Shown here: positions 1-6,112 of the stretch, piece after piece
Position numbering within the stretch: the first letter of the stretch is position 1
Layout: each line of letters opens with the position of its first letter
Assembly (NCBI GenBank): GCA_029882335.1
Contig: JAOUKW010000034.1
Span: forward strand, 1 to 17,396
DNA: 17,396 bases
Direction of reading: 5' to 3'
Source: Candidatus Heimdallarchaeota archaeon
GTDB taxonomy: Archaea > Asgardarchaeota > Heimdallarchaeia > Heimdallarchaeales > Kariarchaeaceae
The notes under the pieces: model-generated
Seen by the model: the letters and a program-made list of their open reading frames with translations, nothing else
What the model was told of the DNA's origin: nothing
Database searches by the model: none
Position numbers and translations under genes: made by a program

Positions 1-678
1 AAGGAATAACGTTGTTAATACCCATCCAACTATCATAAAAAAGTCAATCAACCATCGGTTTCTATCAGAAATGTCAGAACCTTTCATGTTCAGGCTTAAT
101 CCTGCCAAACCAATAGCATATGGTACTATAAATGCAGAATATGATAGGAAGGCTATTGGAGGGTGAAGCTGCTGCCAAAAATTCAGTAAACTTGGTGTTA
201 GACCTAATCCATCTACTGGATTTAAATCATGAGTTTCAAACATATTTGGTCTTGATGATAAAGAAAACATATTTGTCAAAGCATTAAAGAAAATCAGTAT
301 TGTAGTGGTTCTTTTTTCAAATAAATTTGTGGTTATTTCTTTAAAATAATATATCACTCCAACTGTTAATATTCCTTGAAATAATGCCCATAACAACATA
401 GCACCTTGTCTAACAGCCCAAGCAGCCATCATTCTATCAAATACACTCATTGAATTATCTGCATTTTCATATACAACTATCAATGAATAATCAAGAATAA
501 CAAAGCTCATAATTAATGTTAACATTGCAATTAACAATAATGCATTTGAAGAAAGAACCAAAGTTTTAATTAACTTTATTTTTTCTTCAATCTTTTTACT
601 TCTCCATTGATAGATAAATGCAATCCATATCAATAGAAAACTAATGTAAATTAAATATTTTGTAATGTCGTAGATCAT
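1..678 (-). CDS. ccmF: CcmF-like cytochrome c heme lyase, N-terminal part (cut by left edge)
   Basis: An unbroken frame of 226 codons starts at ATG 676-678 and runs off the left edge. The product is strongly hydrophobic with about six membrane helices. It carries CcmF/CcsA-family hallmarks: W87-x2-R-Q-G-x3-L-W97 (family form WG..EGSLLLW) and, at residues 155-190, the segment VDGLGLTPSLLN followed by LHPP (H172) and a SY.AF.VPYAIGLAGL helix. In known CcmF proteins this region precedes the WWD heme-handling motif, which would lie just beyond the edge. The family attaches heme to apocytochrome c outside the membrane, so its presence implies c-type cytochromes. The start has a GAGG ribosome binding site (GAGGAATTTAAATG). 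The heme-b protein gene lies 133 nt upstream on the same strand, and the two may be co-transcribed. A NrfE-like or other CcmF paralogue is possible. Confidence 0.85.
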   Translation of the reverse strand, partial: MIYDITKYLIYISFLLIWIAFIYQWRSKKIEEKIKLIKTLVLSSNALLLIAMLTLIMSFVILDYSLIVVYENADNSMSVFDRMMAAWAVRQGAMLLWALFQGILTVGVIYYFKEITTNLFEKRTTTILIFFNALTNMFSLSSRPNMFETHDLNPVDGLGLTPSLLNFWQQLHPPIAFLSYSAFIVPYAIGLAGLSLNMKGSDISDRNRWLIDFFMIVGWVLTTLFL

Positions 679-752
679 TTAAATTCCTCAAATAATGTAA
701 ATTAAATATTTTGTAATATTGTAGATCATATAAATTCCTCAAATAATGTAAA
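642..752 (-). repeat. 51-bp tandem duplication covering the ccmF start and RBS
   Basis: Copy 1 (642-692) and copy 2 (693-743) are adjacent and differ at only a few positions; the first nine bases of a third copy follow at 744-752. Copy 1 contains the first 12 codons of the ccmF-like gene plus its GAGG ribosome binding site. Copy 2 repeats both signals just upstream. The duplication is seen directly; its effect is discussed with the leader peptide. Confidence 0.9.
688..729 (-). CDS. 13-codon leader peptide upstream of ccmF (duplicated gene start)
   Basis: In the upstream repeat copy an ATG at 727-729, preceded by its own GAGGAATTTATATG, opens a frame reading MIYNITKYLIYII and then a TGA stop at 688-690. 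It matches the first residues of the ccmF-like protein (MIYDITKYLIYIS). The stop overlaps the ribosome binding site of the real gene (TGAGGAATTTAAATG), an arrangement that would allow translational coupling or interference. Whether it is translated is unknown; it may simply be a scar of a recent tandem duplication. Confidence 0.4.
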   Translation of the reverse strand: MIYNITKYLIYII

Positions 753-811
753 ATAAGATAATTACTTAAATTAAGTTATTAGTGAATATTTATTATTTAT
801 TAAATTTTCAA

Positions 812-1984
812 TTATCGTTTCCTTTTGGCAATGATTGCAATCATAACCATTGATGAAACAATAAATATATTGGTTAAAAAGAATGGAAATCCAGCTTCAT
901 CTTCGGTTGGTGTAATAGTTACATTGTTTGAAACATATACTGTTTCATATTCTGTAGTTGGTTCATATATTGTTGTGGGAACATCAATATAAACTGTTTT
1001 TTGACCTCCTCCAAAATCATTAGAAAAGGTGACTGTTAATGAAATACTAGTATCCTTATAATGTGCCCAATCACCAGCTTCATCGTGAATTGCAAAATAA
1101 AATAAGTATTCACCATCCACTGCAAATGGAATATCATCTGCATTGCCAGTATCCATCTTTCTTACTGTTTCTATAGACCATTTTGATGATGCAAATTGTG
1201 CTTCGGTTAGTACATCACCTCTGCTACCTACTGGAAGTGATGTCAAATATCCACCTACTGTGGTTGGTATTTCCCATGCACCACCAAGTGTACCTGAACT
1301 CCATGGAATTTCAGTTCCATTTGCATACCAGAATGGTAAATCACCAGCTCCATATGCACTTACAGCTGTTGAATTTCCTAATTTTGCAGTGATTGCAGAA
1401 GCATCACCGGCTTGTACAACAACAGAATTATCTGAATATCCACCAGAAGTCTTTGAATCTGAATGTCTTCCACTACCATCCCAATATTTATCATCCGTCC
1501 AGCCTGCTGGAGCAGTACGAGTGGCCTTCCAATGCCACACATCAAAAAGCATACCATCTGATGTACCTGGATTGTGTCCACATACTATCGATGCATCATT
1601 ATTAGACCATGCAACAGTAAATCTGTCTTCATTGTCTCCTGTATTATCATAAGTACTTGAGGTTGCATTCCATACCCATAATTTTCTAGAGTCATTTTGA
1701 AATGGATCATCCCAAGTAGCAAAGAAAAATACATGAGATCCATTGTGCATGAATCTCATATCAACATCCACTGCTTCTCCGTCATAATTTTGAATAACTA
1801 ATCTAGAGGCATTTTTCCAACTGTCTTCATCATCTGCACCATCCAATGTCATTGTTTCGTGAGTTTTGTAAGCCACTAACATTGTATCACCAGCTACCTG
1901 TGTTGTATTGTTAATAAATAACACAAATACTGCCGTGGTTAAGATCATGATCTGAAATAAATAAAGCGAATTTCTTTTATTCAT
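812..1984 (-). CDS. Exported, membrane-anchored heme-b protein of the ethylbenzene dehydrogenase gamma (EB_dh) family
   Basis: This 390-residue protein has an N-terminal signal/anchor (about residues 7-26), an extracytoplasmic domain, and a C-terminal helix (about 367-386) ending in the basic tail AKRKR. The domain shows EB_dh landmarks: L48-D-G...W56 near the start, NEDRFTVAW at 118-126, D148-VWHWKA with nearby M145, and W269-S-I-E-x2-R-x-M-D-T-G...DDIPF, then Y-x-F-A-I-H300-D. In EbdC and DdhC this fold binds one b-type heme through Met and Lys and passes electrons from molybdenum enzymes to cytochromes; related domains occur in haloarchaeal nitrate reductases and cytochrome c-552. K153 and M145 are possible ligands but were not confirmed by alignment. 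No molybdopterin subunit is visible here. The ccmF-like gene follows on the same strand, which fits a role in outside electron transfer. No strong Shine-Dalgarno site precedes the ATG. Confidence 0.82.
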   Translation of the reverse strand: MNKRNSLYLFQIMILTTAVFVLFINNTTQVAGDTMLVAYKTHETMTLDGADDEDSWKNASRLVIQNYDGEAVDVDMRFMHNGSHVFFFATWDDPFQNDSRKLWVWNATSSTYDNTGDNEDRFTVAWSNNDASIVCGHNPGTSDGMLFDVWHWKATRTAPAGWTDDKYWDGSGRHSDSKTSGGYSDNSVVVQAGDASAITAKLGNSTAVSAYGAGDLPFWYANGTEIPWSSGTLGGAWEIPTTVGGYLTSLPVGSRGDVLTEAQFASSKWSIETVRKMDTGNADDIPFAVDGEYLFYFAIHDEAGDWAHYKDTSISLTVTFSNDFGGGQKTVYIDVPTTIYEPTTEYETVYVSNNVTITPTEDEAGFPFFLTNIFIVSSMVMIAIIAKRKR

Positions 1985-1997
1985 AAAACCACATCTA

Positions 1998-2014
1998 ACT
2001 ATACTTTGTATAGT
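1998..2014. promoter_or_regulatory. Inverted repeat just upstream of the heme-b gene (possible operator)
   Basis: ACTATAC-TTT-GTATAGT is a perfect inverted repeat with 7-bp arms. It ends 14 bp before the start codon of the EB_dh-family gene. It could be a repressor site near the transcription start or a small hairpin in the leader. The structure is seen directly; the function is inference. Confidence 0.35.
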
Positions 2015-2106
2015 AAAATATTTTAAAATATAGTCACCATAACTAATATATCAAAATATTTAAATAAATTGCTCGGGGAAAAATTAAGTGTTTACTTTAA
2101 TAATTC

Positions 2107-2330
2107 TTAGTTACTAGTATTTATCAATTGGATTTCTGTTGTTTTATAATAATTTTTTAGCTTACTAACTAATCCTTGATATTCCAATTCCCTCTTGTTT
2201 CGTAAGACTTCTACTATTTTGTGAGGAATTAGTATTGGAACCGTTACAACTATCGGAATTATGATGAAATCCCTTCAGTTCATCTCCAATAACATATGAT
2301 GAGGAAGAAGGATAATTTCTTAATTTTCAA
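2107..2330 (-). pseudogene. Possible frameshifted small membrane-protein gene
   Basis: Two minus-strand frames together look like one small protein. A TTG at 2328-2330 opens MKIKKLSFFLIICYWR, a typical basic-plus-hydrophobic N-terminus, and stops at 2280-2282. A second frame, open from 2274 to the stop at 2107-2109, gives a hydrophobic stretch (FIIIPIVVTVPILIPH) followed by a charged helical tail (KIVEVLRNKRELEYQGL and on). The second frame has no ATG, GTG or TTG start of its own. The composition looks coding, so this could be a decayed gene, a sequencing or assembly indel, or a gene with an unusual start. No family was recognised. Confidence 0.3.
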
Positions 2331-2470
2331 AATTACGTTGATCTTTATAACTGTGATTAGTAATTAAAGCAAATATTGATATATTTTATACTGTTTGAAT
2401 TATACAATGAAATGATGAAATTTTAGGACTATTATATTATTCATTCACTACAAATTAGATTTCTAAGCAT

Positions 2471-3010
2471 TTAAATTAATGTCATTATAATTTCACATCG
2501 ATCGTTTCCTTTGTGTAGGCAAACATCTTCAGCAATCAATAATTTCTCTCCAAAATGTTTTGCAATTCCTTGTGCAATACCAAATGCAACTTTGCATAAC
2601 TTTCTGGTTGATACATAAGTCAACTTTAACTCTTTTTCACTTAATCTTTCAACACTGAGTTCTGGTGGAGTAGCTCCTGGATTTTGTGCTCTAACGACAG
2701 TGTGGATGGTTTGTTCAGTGTTTTCTATTAAATCCAAAGTTTTCCAAGTAGATCTTATAAGCATTGGATACATTCGTATTAAGTCATTTGAAATAAACTT
2801 ACCAAAATCTTCCAATATTAATGGTATTGCAGTGTTAGTCATCTCTGATGCTCTTACCACAAGTTTGATTAATTCTTCATCATCATAGGTTTGTAATGAA
2901 GAAAATATTGCATTATTTAATCCACTAGTTGTTTTTAATTGGTTCCAAGTTTTACTATCATAATTACTGGTGACATATTTTTGAAGTAAAATAAAAATAA
3001 TACCATGCAT
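2471..3010 (-). CDS. Stand-alone H-NOX (HNOB) heme nitric-oxide sensor
   Basis: The 179-residue product matches H-NOX along its whole length. It starts MHGIIF..L..YV and has W22, and H103 sits nine residues before G112-ATPP, exactly as the axial heme histidine (H102) does in the Thermoanaerobacter protein. The heme-propionate motif Y132-x-S134-x-R136 is intact. The distal tyrosine that favours O2 binding (Tt Y140) is valine here (V141) and Tt W9 is L9, so NO-selective binding is predicted. The tail C139...C164-x-H-x-G-x-x-x-C172 matches the cysteine/zinc site of proteobacterial NO-sensing H-NOX proteins, with E161 where I recall a further ligand. Known H-NOX proteins regulate a partner kinase, diguanylate cyclase or guanylate cyclase; none is adjacent. 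It has its own promoter and probably forms a single-gene unit. Confidence 0.93.
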   Translation of the reverse strand: MHGIIFILLQKYVTSNYDSKTWNQLKTTSGLNNAIFSSLQTYDDEELIKLVVRASEMTNTAIPLILEDFGKFISNDLIRMYPMLIRSTWKTLDLIENTEQTIHTVVRAQNPGATPPELSVERLSEKELKLTYVSTRKLCKVAFGIAQGIAKHFGEKLLIAEDVCLHKGNDRCEIIMTLI

Positions 3011-3058
3011 ACATTCTTTCAGCAGAAATCTTATTTAAAGATTGTTGGGTTTAATGAG

Positions 3059-3071
3059 TATATATATTTCA
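3059..3071 (-). promoter_or_regulatory. BRE/TATA element of the H-NOX gene
   Basis: On the minus strand GAAATATATATAC gives a BRE-like GAAA followed by a strong TATA box centred near 3063. Transcription would start about 25 nt downstream, near 3036, leaving a leader of roughly 25 nt with a weak GAAAG before the ATG. Confidence 0.5.
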
Positions 3072-3371
3072 TACAATAGATCTATAGTAAATAATTCAAA
3101 CTTAAGTTTCACAGAAATATAAATTTTTTTTCGTGGGGAAATAATATATTATTTTTGATATTTGAAAGTCATTTTAAATTAATAAACTATTTTTTTATGA
3201 ATAGAAGTTGTAGTAGTTGATATTTTTCATTCAAAGATGTATAGATATTAAATTCAATGTTTTGGTATATAATTCAACATTGATTTAGTTCATTAAAATT
3301 ATTAATATATTATTAAAAATCTACCTCAAAAAGAACACAGAATTAACATTTTAATAAAGAAATTTAAATCA
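3072..3371. other. AT-rich gap between the antiporter and H-NOX genes
   Basis: About 300 bp of very AT-rich sequence with no convincing reading frame. It contains a GGGGAAA spot at 3135-3141 preceded by a run of T, similar to one upstream of the heme-b gene, and short A runs at 3314-3331 that read as T runs on the minus strand and could terminate the antiporter transcript. Nothing else was recognised. Confidence 0.4.
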
Positions 3372-4598
3372 TTATGCCTCTTCATTTATTCTATAATGTT
3401 CCCCATTTTTCTTGATGGCAAAATCAGTACTAAATGCACCAACAATTTCAGAAAGGATTGTTGACATTATGATGGTGGAAAGTATTGTTACACCTAATTG
3501 ATTAAAACCATGTTCCGTAAATATTTCTGCAGTTCTAGATGCCAAAGCCAAGACAATACCTCCTTGTGCCAATAATGACATACTTAATCCCATTCTCATC
3601 GGTTCTTTGATTCCAAGTGATGTTGCACCAACATATGAACCAATTACCTTTCCAATCAATCTTGAAAGGAAATAAAGTACAGTGAGCCAAGGAAATGGAT
3701 TATAAAAATCATTTAAAGCAACTTTAGCACCAATTAATATGAAGAATAGGGCTAGTATGGGTGACATCAATATGTCAAGTAAATCGTGAGCATCTTTATA
3801 ATTATCACCACCTCGATTGGTAGCGACGGCACCGATTACCATTGTGGTTGCAATTGCTGATGTATGCAACACCTCTGCTAATCCAACAGTCATTAATACT
3901 ATTGCAAATGAAATTTCCATCATTTCTATTTTTCTATCCATTCTTTCTACAATATAATCCAAGATCAATCCAACAAATAAACCGAGTATTAATGCAATAC
4001 CTATTTCTCTTCCAAATTCAATCGCAAATGATGATATTGATGGATGACCACCCAAGAGTATTATAGAAATTACTAGAACAGCCTCAACTATGGCTACAGA
4101 AGATACATCATTTAGGGCTAATAACCATTGGATACGGGTTGTTAATAATCCCTTGGATTGCAATTTTTTAATAACTCCGACCGTTGTTGCTGGTGCAGTT
4201 GAGGTTGATAATGCACCTAGAATAATTGCTATCAGTGAACTGCCAGTAAATGCAAAAACAATAAAATAAGTGAAGATAAATGATCCAACAATATTTGAAA
4301 ATAATAATAATAGTATAAATTTTGGTTCTTGACTCATTTGTCTGATATGCAGCTCAGTTCCGATTTGAAAACCAATTAATCCAAGAGTGAAGATTTCTAC
4401 AAAGTGAAATAATCCTTGGATTTCTGGACTGTTAATTGTTGATGAGAATAATATATTACCTGCTATTACGCCAACTGCCAAGTAAAATAAGACATGGGGT
4501 AAATTTAATCGGAATAACAAAATATTAAATCCAAATGCCATAGTAAATATAATACCAAAAAATAGAAGTGGTTGGTTAGCTACTAAAAAATCTAGCAT
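3372..4598 (-). CDS. Kef/NapA-type cation:proton antiporter (CPA2, membrane domain only)
   Basis: The 408-residue hydrophobic protein has about 11-13 membrane helices and the layout of the sodium/hydrogen exchanger family. The unwound-helix motif S-T-S-T-A-P-A-T-T lies at 131-139, and the ion-binding pair N163-D164 in ALNDVSS follows. A basic pair R313 and K317 sits in a later helix, where NapA has its salt-bridge lysine, and GLSMSLLAQGGIVLALASR lies near 337-355. NapA proteins usually carry D-D at the ion site; N-D here resembles electroneutral exchangers, so stoichiometry is uncertain. There is no C-terminal TrkA-N or RCK domain as in KefB/C. The likely role is pH or sodium/potassium homeostasis. 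A TATA element lies about 28 nt upstream of the ATG, so the message is probably leaderless. Confidence 0.88.
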   Translation of the reverse strand: MLDFLVANQPLLFFGIIFTMAFGFNILLFRLNLPHVLFYLAVGVIAGNILFSSTINSPEIQGLFHFVEIFTLGLIGFQIGTELHIRQMSQEPKFILLLLFSNIVGSFIFTYFIVFAFTGSSLIAIILGALSTSTAPATTVGVIKKLQSKGLLTTRIQWLLALNDVSSVAIVEAVLVISIILLGGHPSISSFAIEFGREIGIALILGLFVGLILDYIVERMDRKIEMMEISFAIVLMTVGLAEVLHTSAIATTMVIGAVATNRGGDNYKDAHDLLDILMSPILALFFILIGAKVALNDFYNPFPWLTVLYFLSRLIGKVIGSYVGATSLGIKEPMRMGLSMSLLAQGGIVLALASRTAEIFTEHGFNQLGVTILSTIIMSTILSEIVGAFSTDFAIKKNGEHYRINEEA

Positions 4599-4621
4599 TA
4601 ATAAACCGATTTAAATTGACT

Positions 4622-4635
4622 GTATAAAAAGTTTA
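4622..4635 (-). promoter_or_regulatory. TATA element of the antiporter gene
   Basis: The minus strand reads AACTTTTTATAC. The TATA-like core is centred about 28 nt upstream of the start codon at 4598, which predicts transcription starting at or next to the ATG (leaderless). Confidence 0.4.
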
Positions 4636-4763
4636 ACCAAAGTCCCAAAAAATTGAAATAAAATTTTAATAATATAATTAGTATAAAAATGATTTGTGAA
4701 TGAAATTTTAAGTTAAGTTGAAATATTTACAATTATCACTTATTTAAACTATAAGTATTATTT

Positions 4764-5606
4764 TTAATTTCTTTTTCTTTTATTTACAACTGTCATTGCA
4801 ATAGCAAAAAGAGATATCGCGAATACATATAATGGAGAGTTATTAAGGCCAAATAATCGAAATCCTTCATAAATTTCAAGTTTTAACTCTAATAATTCTG
4901 TTGCATCGTCGATTTCCACAAAAATGGACACTTCAGCACCAAGATACTTAGTTATACCATTTTCAATATCGATTTCAACATTTATTTCTGTATAAACTTC
5001 ATATAACCAATCAGAAGTTTCATTAACCAAATCCAATACATATGTCAAATCAAGACTCTTTCCTGGATCATAATCATACTCCATATAAGAGTTATCATCT
5101 TCATTTTTAGATGTTTCCTCTTCCATTTCTGCCATTCCTTCTTCATAATTATCTGCCAATTCCTCATACATAGATTCATTATTTGATACGAAAATAGGGA
5201 ATTCCCACAGTTCGATATATCCCGTGTTTGGTACATCTGGTGCTTCAAATGAGTAATATTCTGGGTCAAAAAATGCCATGAAAAATGCAGGGAGTAATAC
5301 AATAAAATAAATAAAATACCAAGAATCAATTTCCGAATTTGTATCATAAGTTACTTTATCGTCATTTACGGCAGTATAATTTACATAATCATCCCCTATA
5401 CCTGTTACTTCAACATCAAAATTAGAATTCATTTCAGAGTATCCATAAAGGGTATCATTAATCTCATGTGAATCTTCCATATCAACAGATACTGAGAATT
5501 CATCACCTACTTCAAAGTTCACAGAACTTGTTTGTCCTTTTACATACGAGGTTGATAACATCAATGATATCAACATCGCAGCTATTATTATTTTCTTATG
5601 TCGCAT
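4764..5606 (-). CDS. Acidic exported protein with C-terminal membrane anchor, function unknown
   Basis: The 280-residue product has a signal peptide (MRHKK, hydrophobic residues 6-18, then a Y-V-K-G-Q cleavage-like region) and a C-terminal helix (about 258-274) followed by NKRKRN. The mature part is very acidic, with an Asp/Glu-rich stretch near 145-180, and appears beta-rich. A hydrophobic, aromatic segment at about 96-113 (WYFIYFIVLLPAFF) may be a buried strand pair or a membrane-contacting loop. No enzyme motif was recognised. Its ends match those of other surface proteins in this window. A BRE/TATA element stands about 30 nt upstream, and it appears to be transcribed alone. Confidence 0.7.
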   Translation of the reverse strand: MRHKKIIIAAMLISLMLSTSYVKGQTSSVNFEVGDEFSVSVDMEDSHEINDTLYGYSEMNSNFDVEVTGIGDDYVNYTAVNDDKVTYDTNSEIDSWYFIYFIVLLPAFFMAFFDPEYYSFEAPDVPNTGYIELWEFPIFVSNNESMYEELADNYEEGMAEMEEETSKNEDDNSYMEYDYDPGKSLDLTYVLDLVNETSDWLYEVYTEINVEIDIENGITKYLGAEVSIFVEIDDATELLELKLEIYEGFRLFGLNNSPLYVFAISLFAIAMTVVNKRKRN

Positions 5607-5630
5607 AAATGCTCTTTCCCATATAAACTT

Positions 5631-5648
5631 ATTAAATATATATGCTTT
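5631..5648 (-). promoter_or_regulatory. BRE/TATA element of the acidic exported protein gene
   Basis: The minus strand reads AAAGCATATATATTTAAT: a BRE-like AAAGC followed by a long TATA box, about 30 nt upstream of the start codon at 5606. This predicts a very short leader. Confidence 0.5.
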
Positions 5649-6112
5649 ACTATTATTACATGAGGTTGGTGACTTTATAAATAAATAATTAATTTATTAT
5701 TTGATATTCATTAAAGTGTAAAATTAATTTAATTTTATCTATTCAGTCTTACTTTCTTCTTCTAAAAATGGCTATTACGATGATAGAAAATAAAATATAA
5801 ATAAAACATACAAACTTTCATCTGCCTTTTTTTAACCATTCTCATATCATTATTTCAATTCAAATCTAAATATATTCAAATATTTTTTGGAAACTGCATC
5901 CTAGCCAAATATTCTCAATGATTTATTATATTAGCTCTAATTTTTCAATACTTCAGTAAATTGAATGATCGCATCGTGCTTCTTCATTTCCATCTCTACG
6001 TTCTCTTTTAAAAAATAATACAGAAACTAAAAATACCAAATTTTCGGTATTATCAATACTTTACTCATTCAGCATAAAATATTAATACTCTTTGGTTAAA
6101 GTGAAATCATAA
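5649..6112. other. Gene-poor stretch between divergent genes
   Basis: About 460 bp of AT-rich DNA upstream of two divergently transcribed genes. It holds the minus-strand anchor remnant at 5749-5817 (separate entry) and, close to its right end, an AT-rich TATA-like tract (about 6074-6085) placed correctly for the plus-strand gene starting at 6113. A weak GTGA lies about 13 nt before that ATG. No intact gene was found. Confidence 0.5.
5749..5817 (-). pseudogene. Remnant of a surface-protein C-terminal anchor
   Basis: A 22-codon open stretch on the minus strand reads a hydrophobic helix (FIYILFSIIVIAIF) followed by RRRK and a stop. This is the exact form of the C-terminal anchors of the exported proteins in this window, but it is closed upstream by a stop at 5818-5820 and has no start. 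It probably is the tail of a decayed surface-protein gene. A chance AT-rich frame cannot be excluded. Confidence 0.35.

Larger units (their letters stand above)
1985..2470. other. 486-bp gap between the heme-b gene and the H-NOX gene
   Basis: The right half of the gap, upstream of the heme-b gene, holds the inverted repeat, TATA-like AT tracts around 2041-2070 and a GC-rich GGGGAAA spot at 2075-2081 that is also found upstream of the H-NOX gene. From 2107 to about 2330 the minus strand carries what looks like a frameshifted small membrane gene (separate entry). The stretch 2331-2470, downstream of H-NOX, shows no recognisable feature. Confidence 0.5.

Noticed and set aside
642..752. Possible CRISPR-like repeat
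   Set aside because: There are only two full copies and a fragment, directly adjacent with no spacers, and they overlap coding sequence.
1143..1652. 169-codon open frame on the plus strand
   Set aside because: It lies antisense inside the heme-b gene, has no ribosome binding site and its composition is that of a shadow frame.
3372..4598. KefC-type potassium efflux system
   Set aside because: There is no C-terminal nucleotide-binding domain and the ion site is N-D, so a sodium/proton-type exchanger fits better.
5045..5347. 100-codon minus-strand frame inside the acidic exported protein gene
   Set aside because: It is a shifted frame of the same strand, rich in I, L, M, W and K, produced by acidic codons of the real gene.
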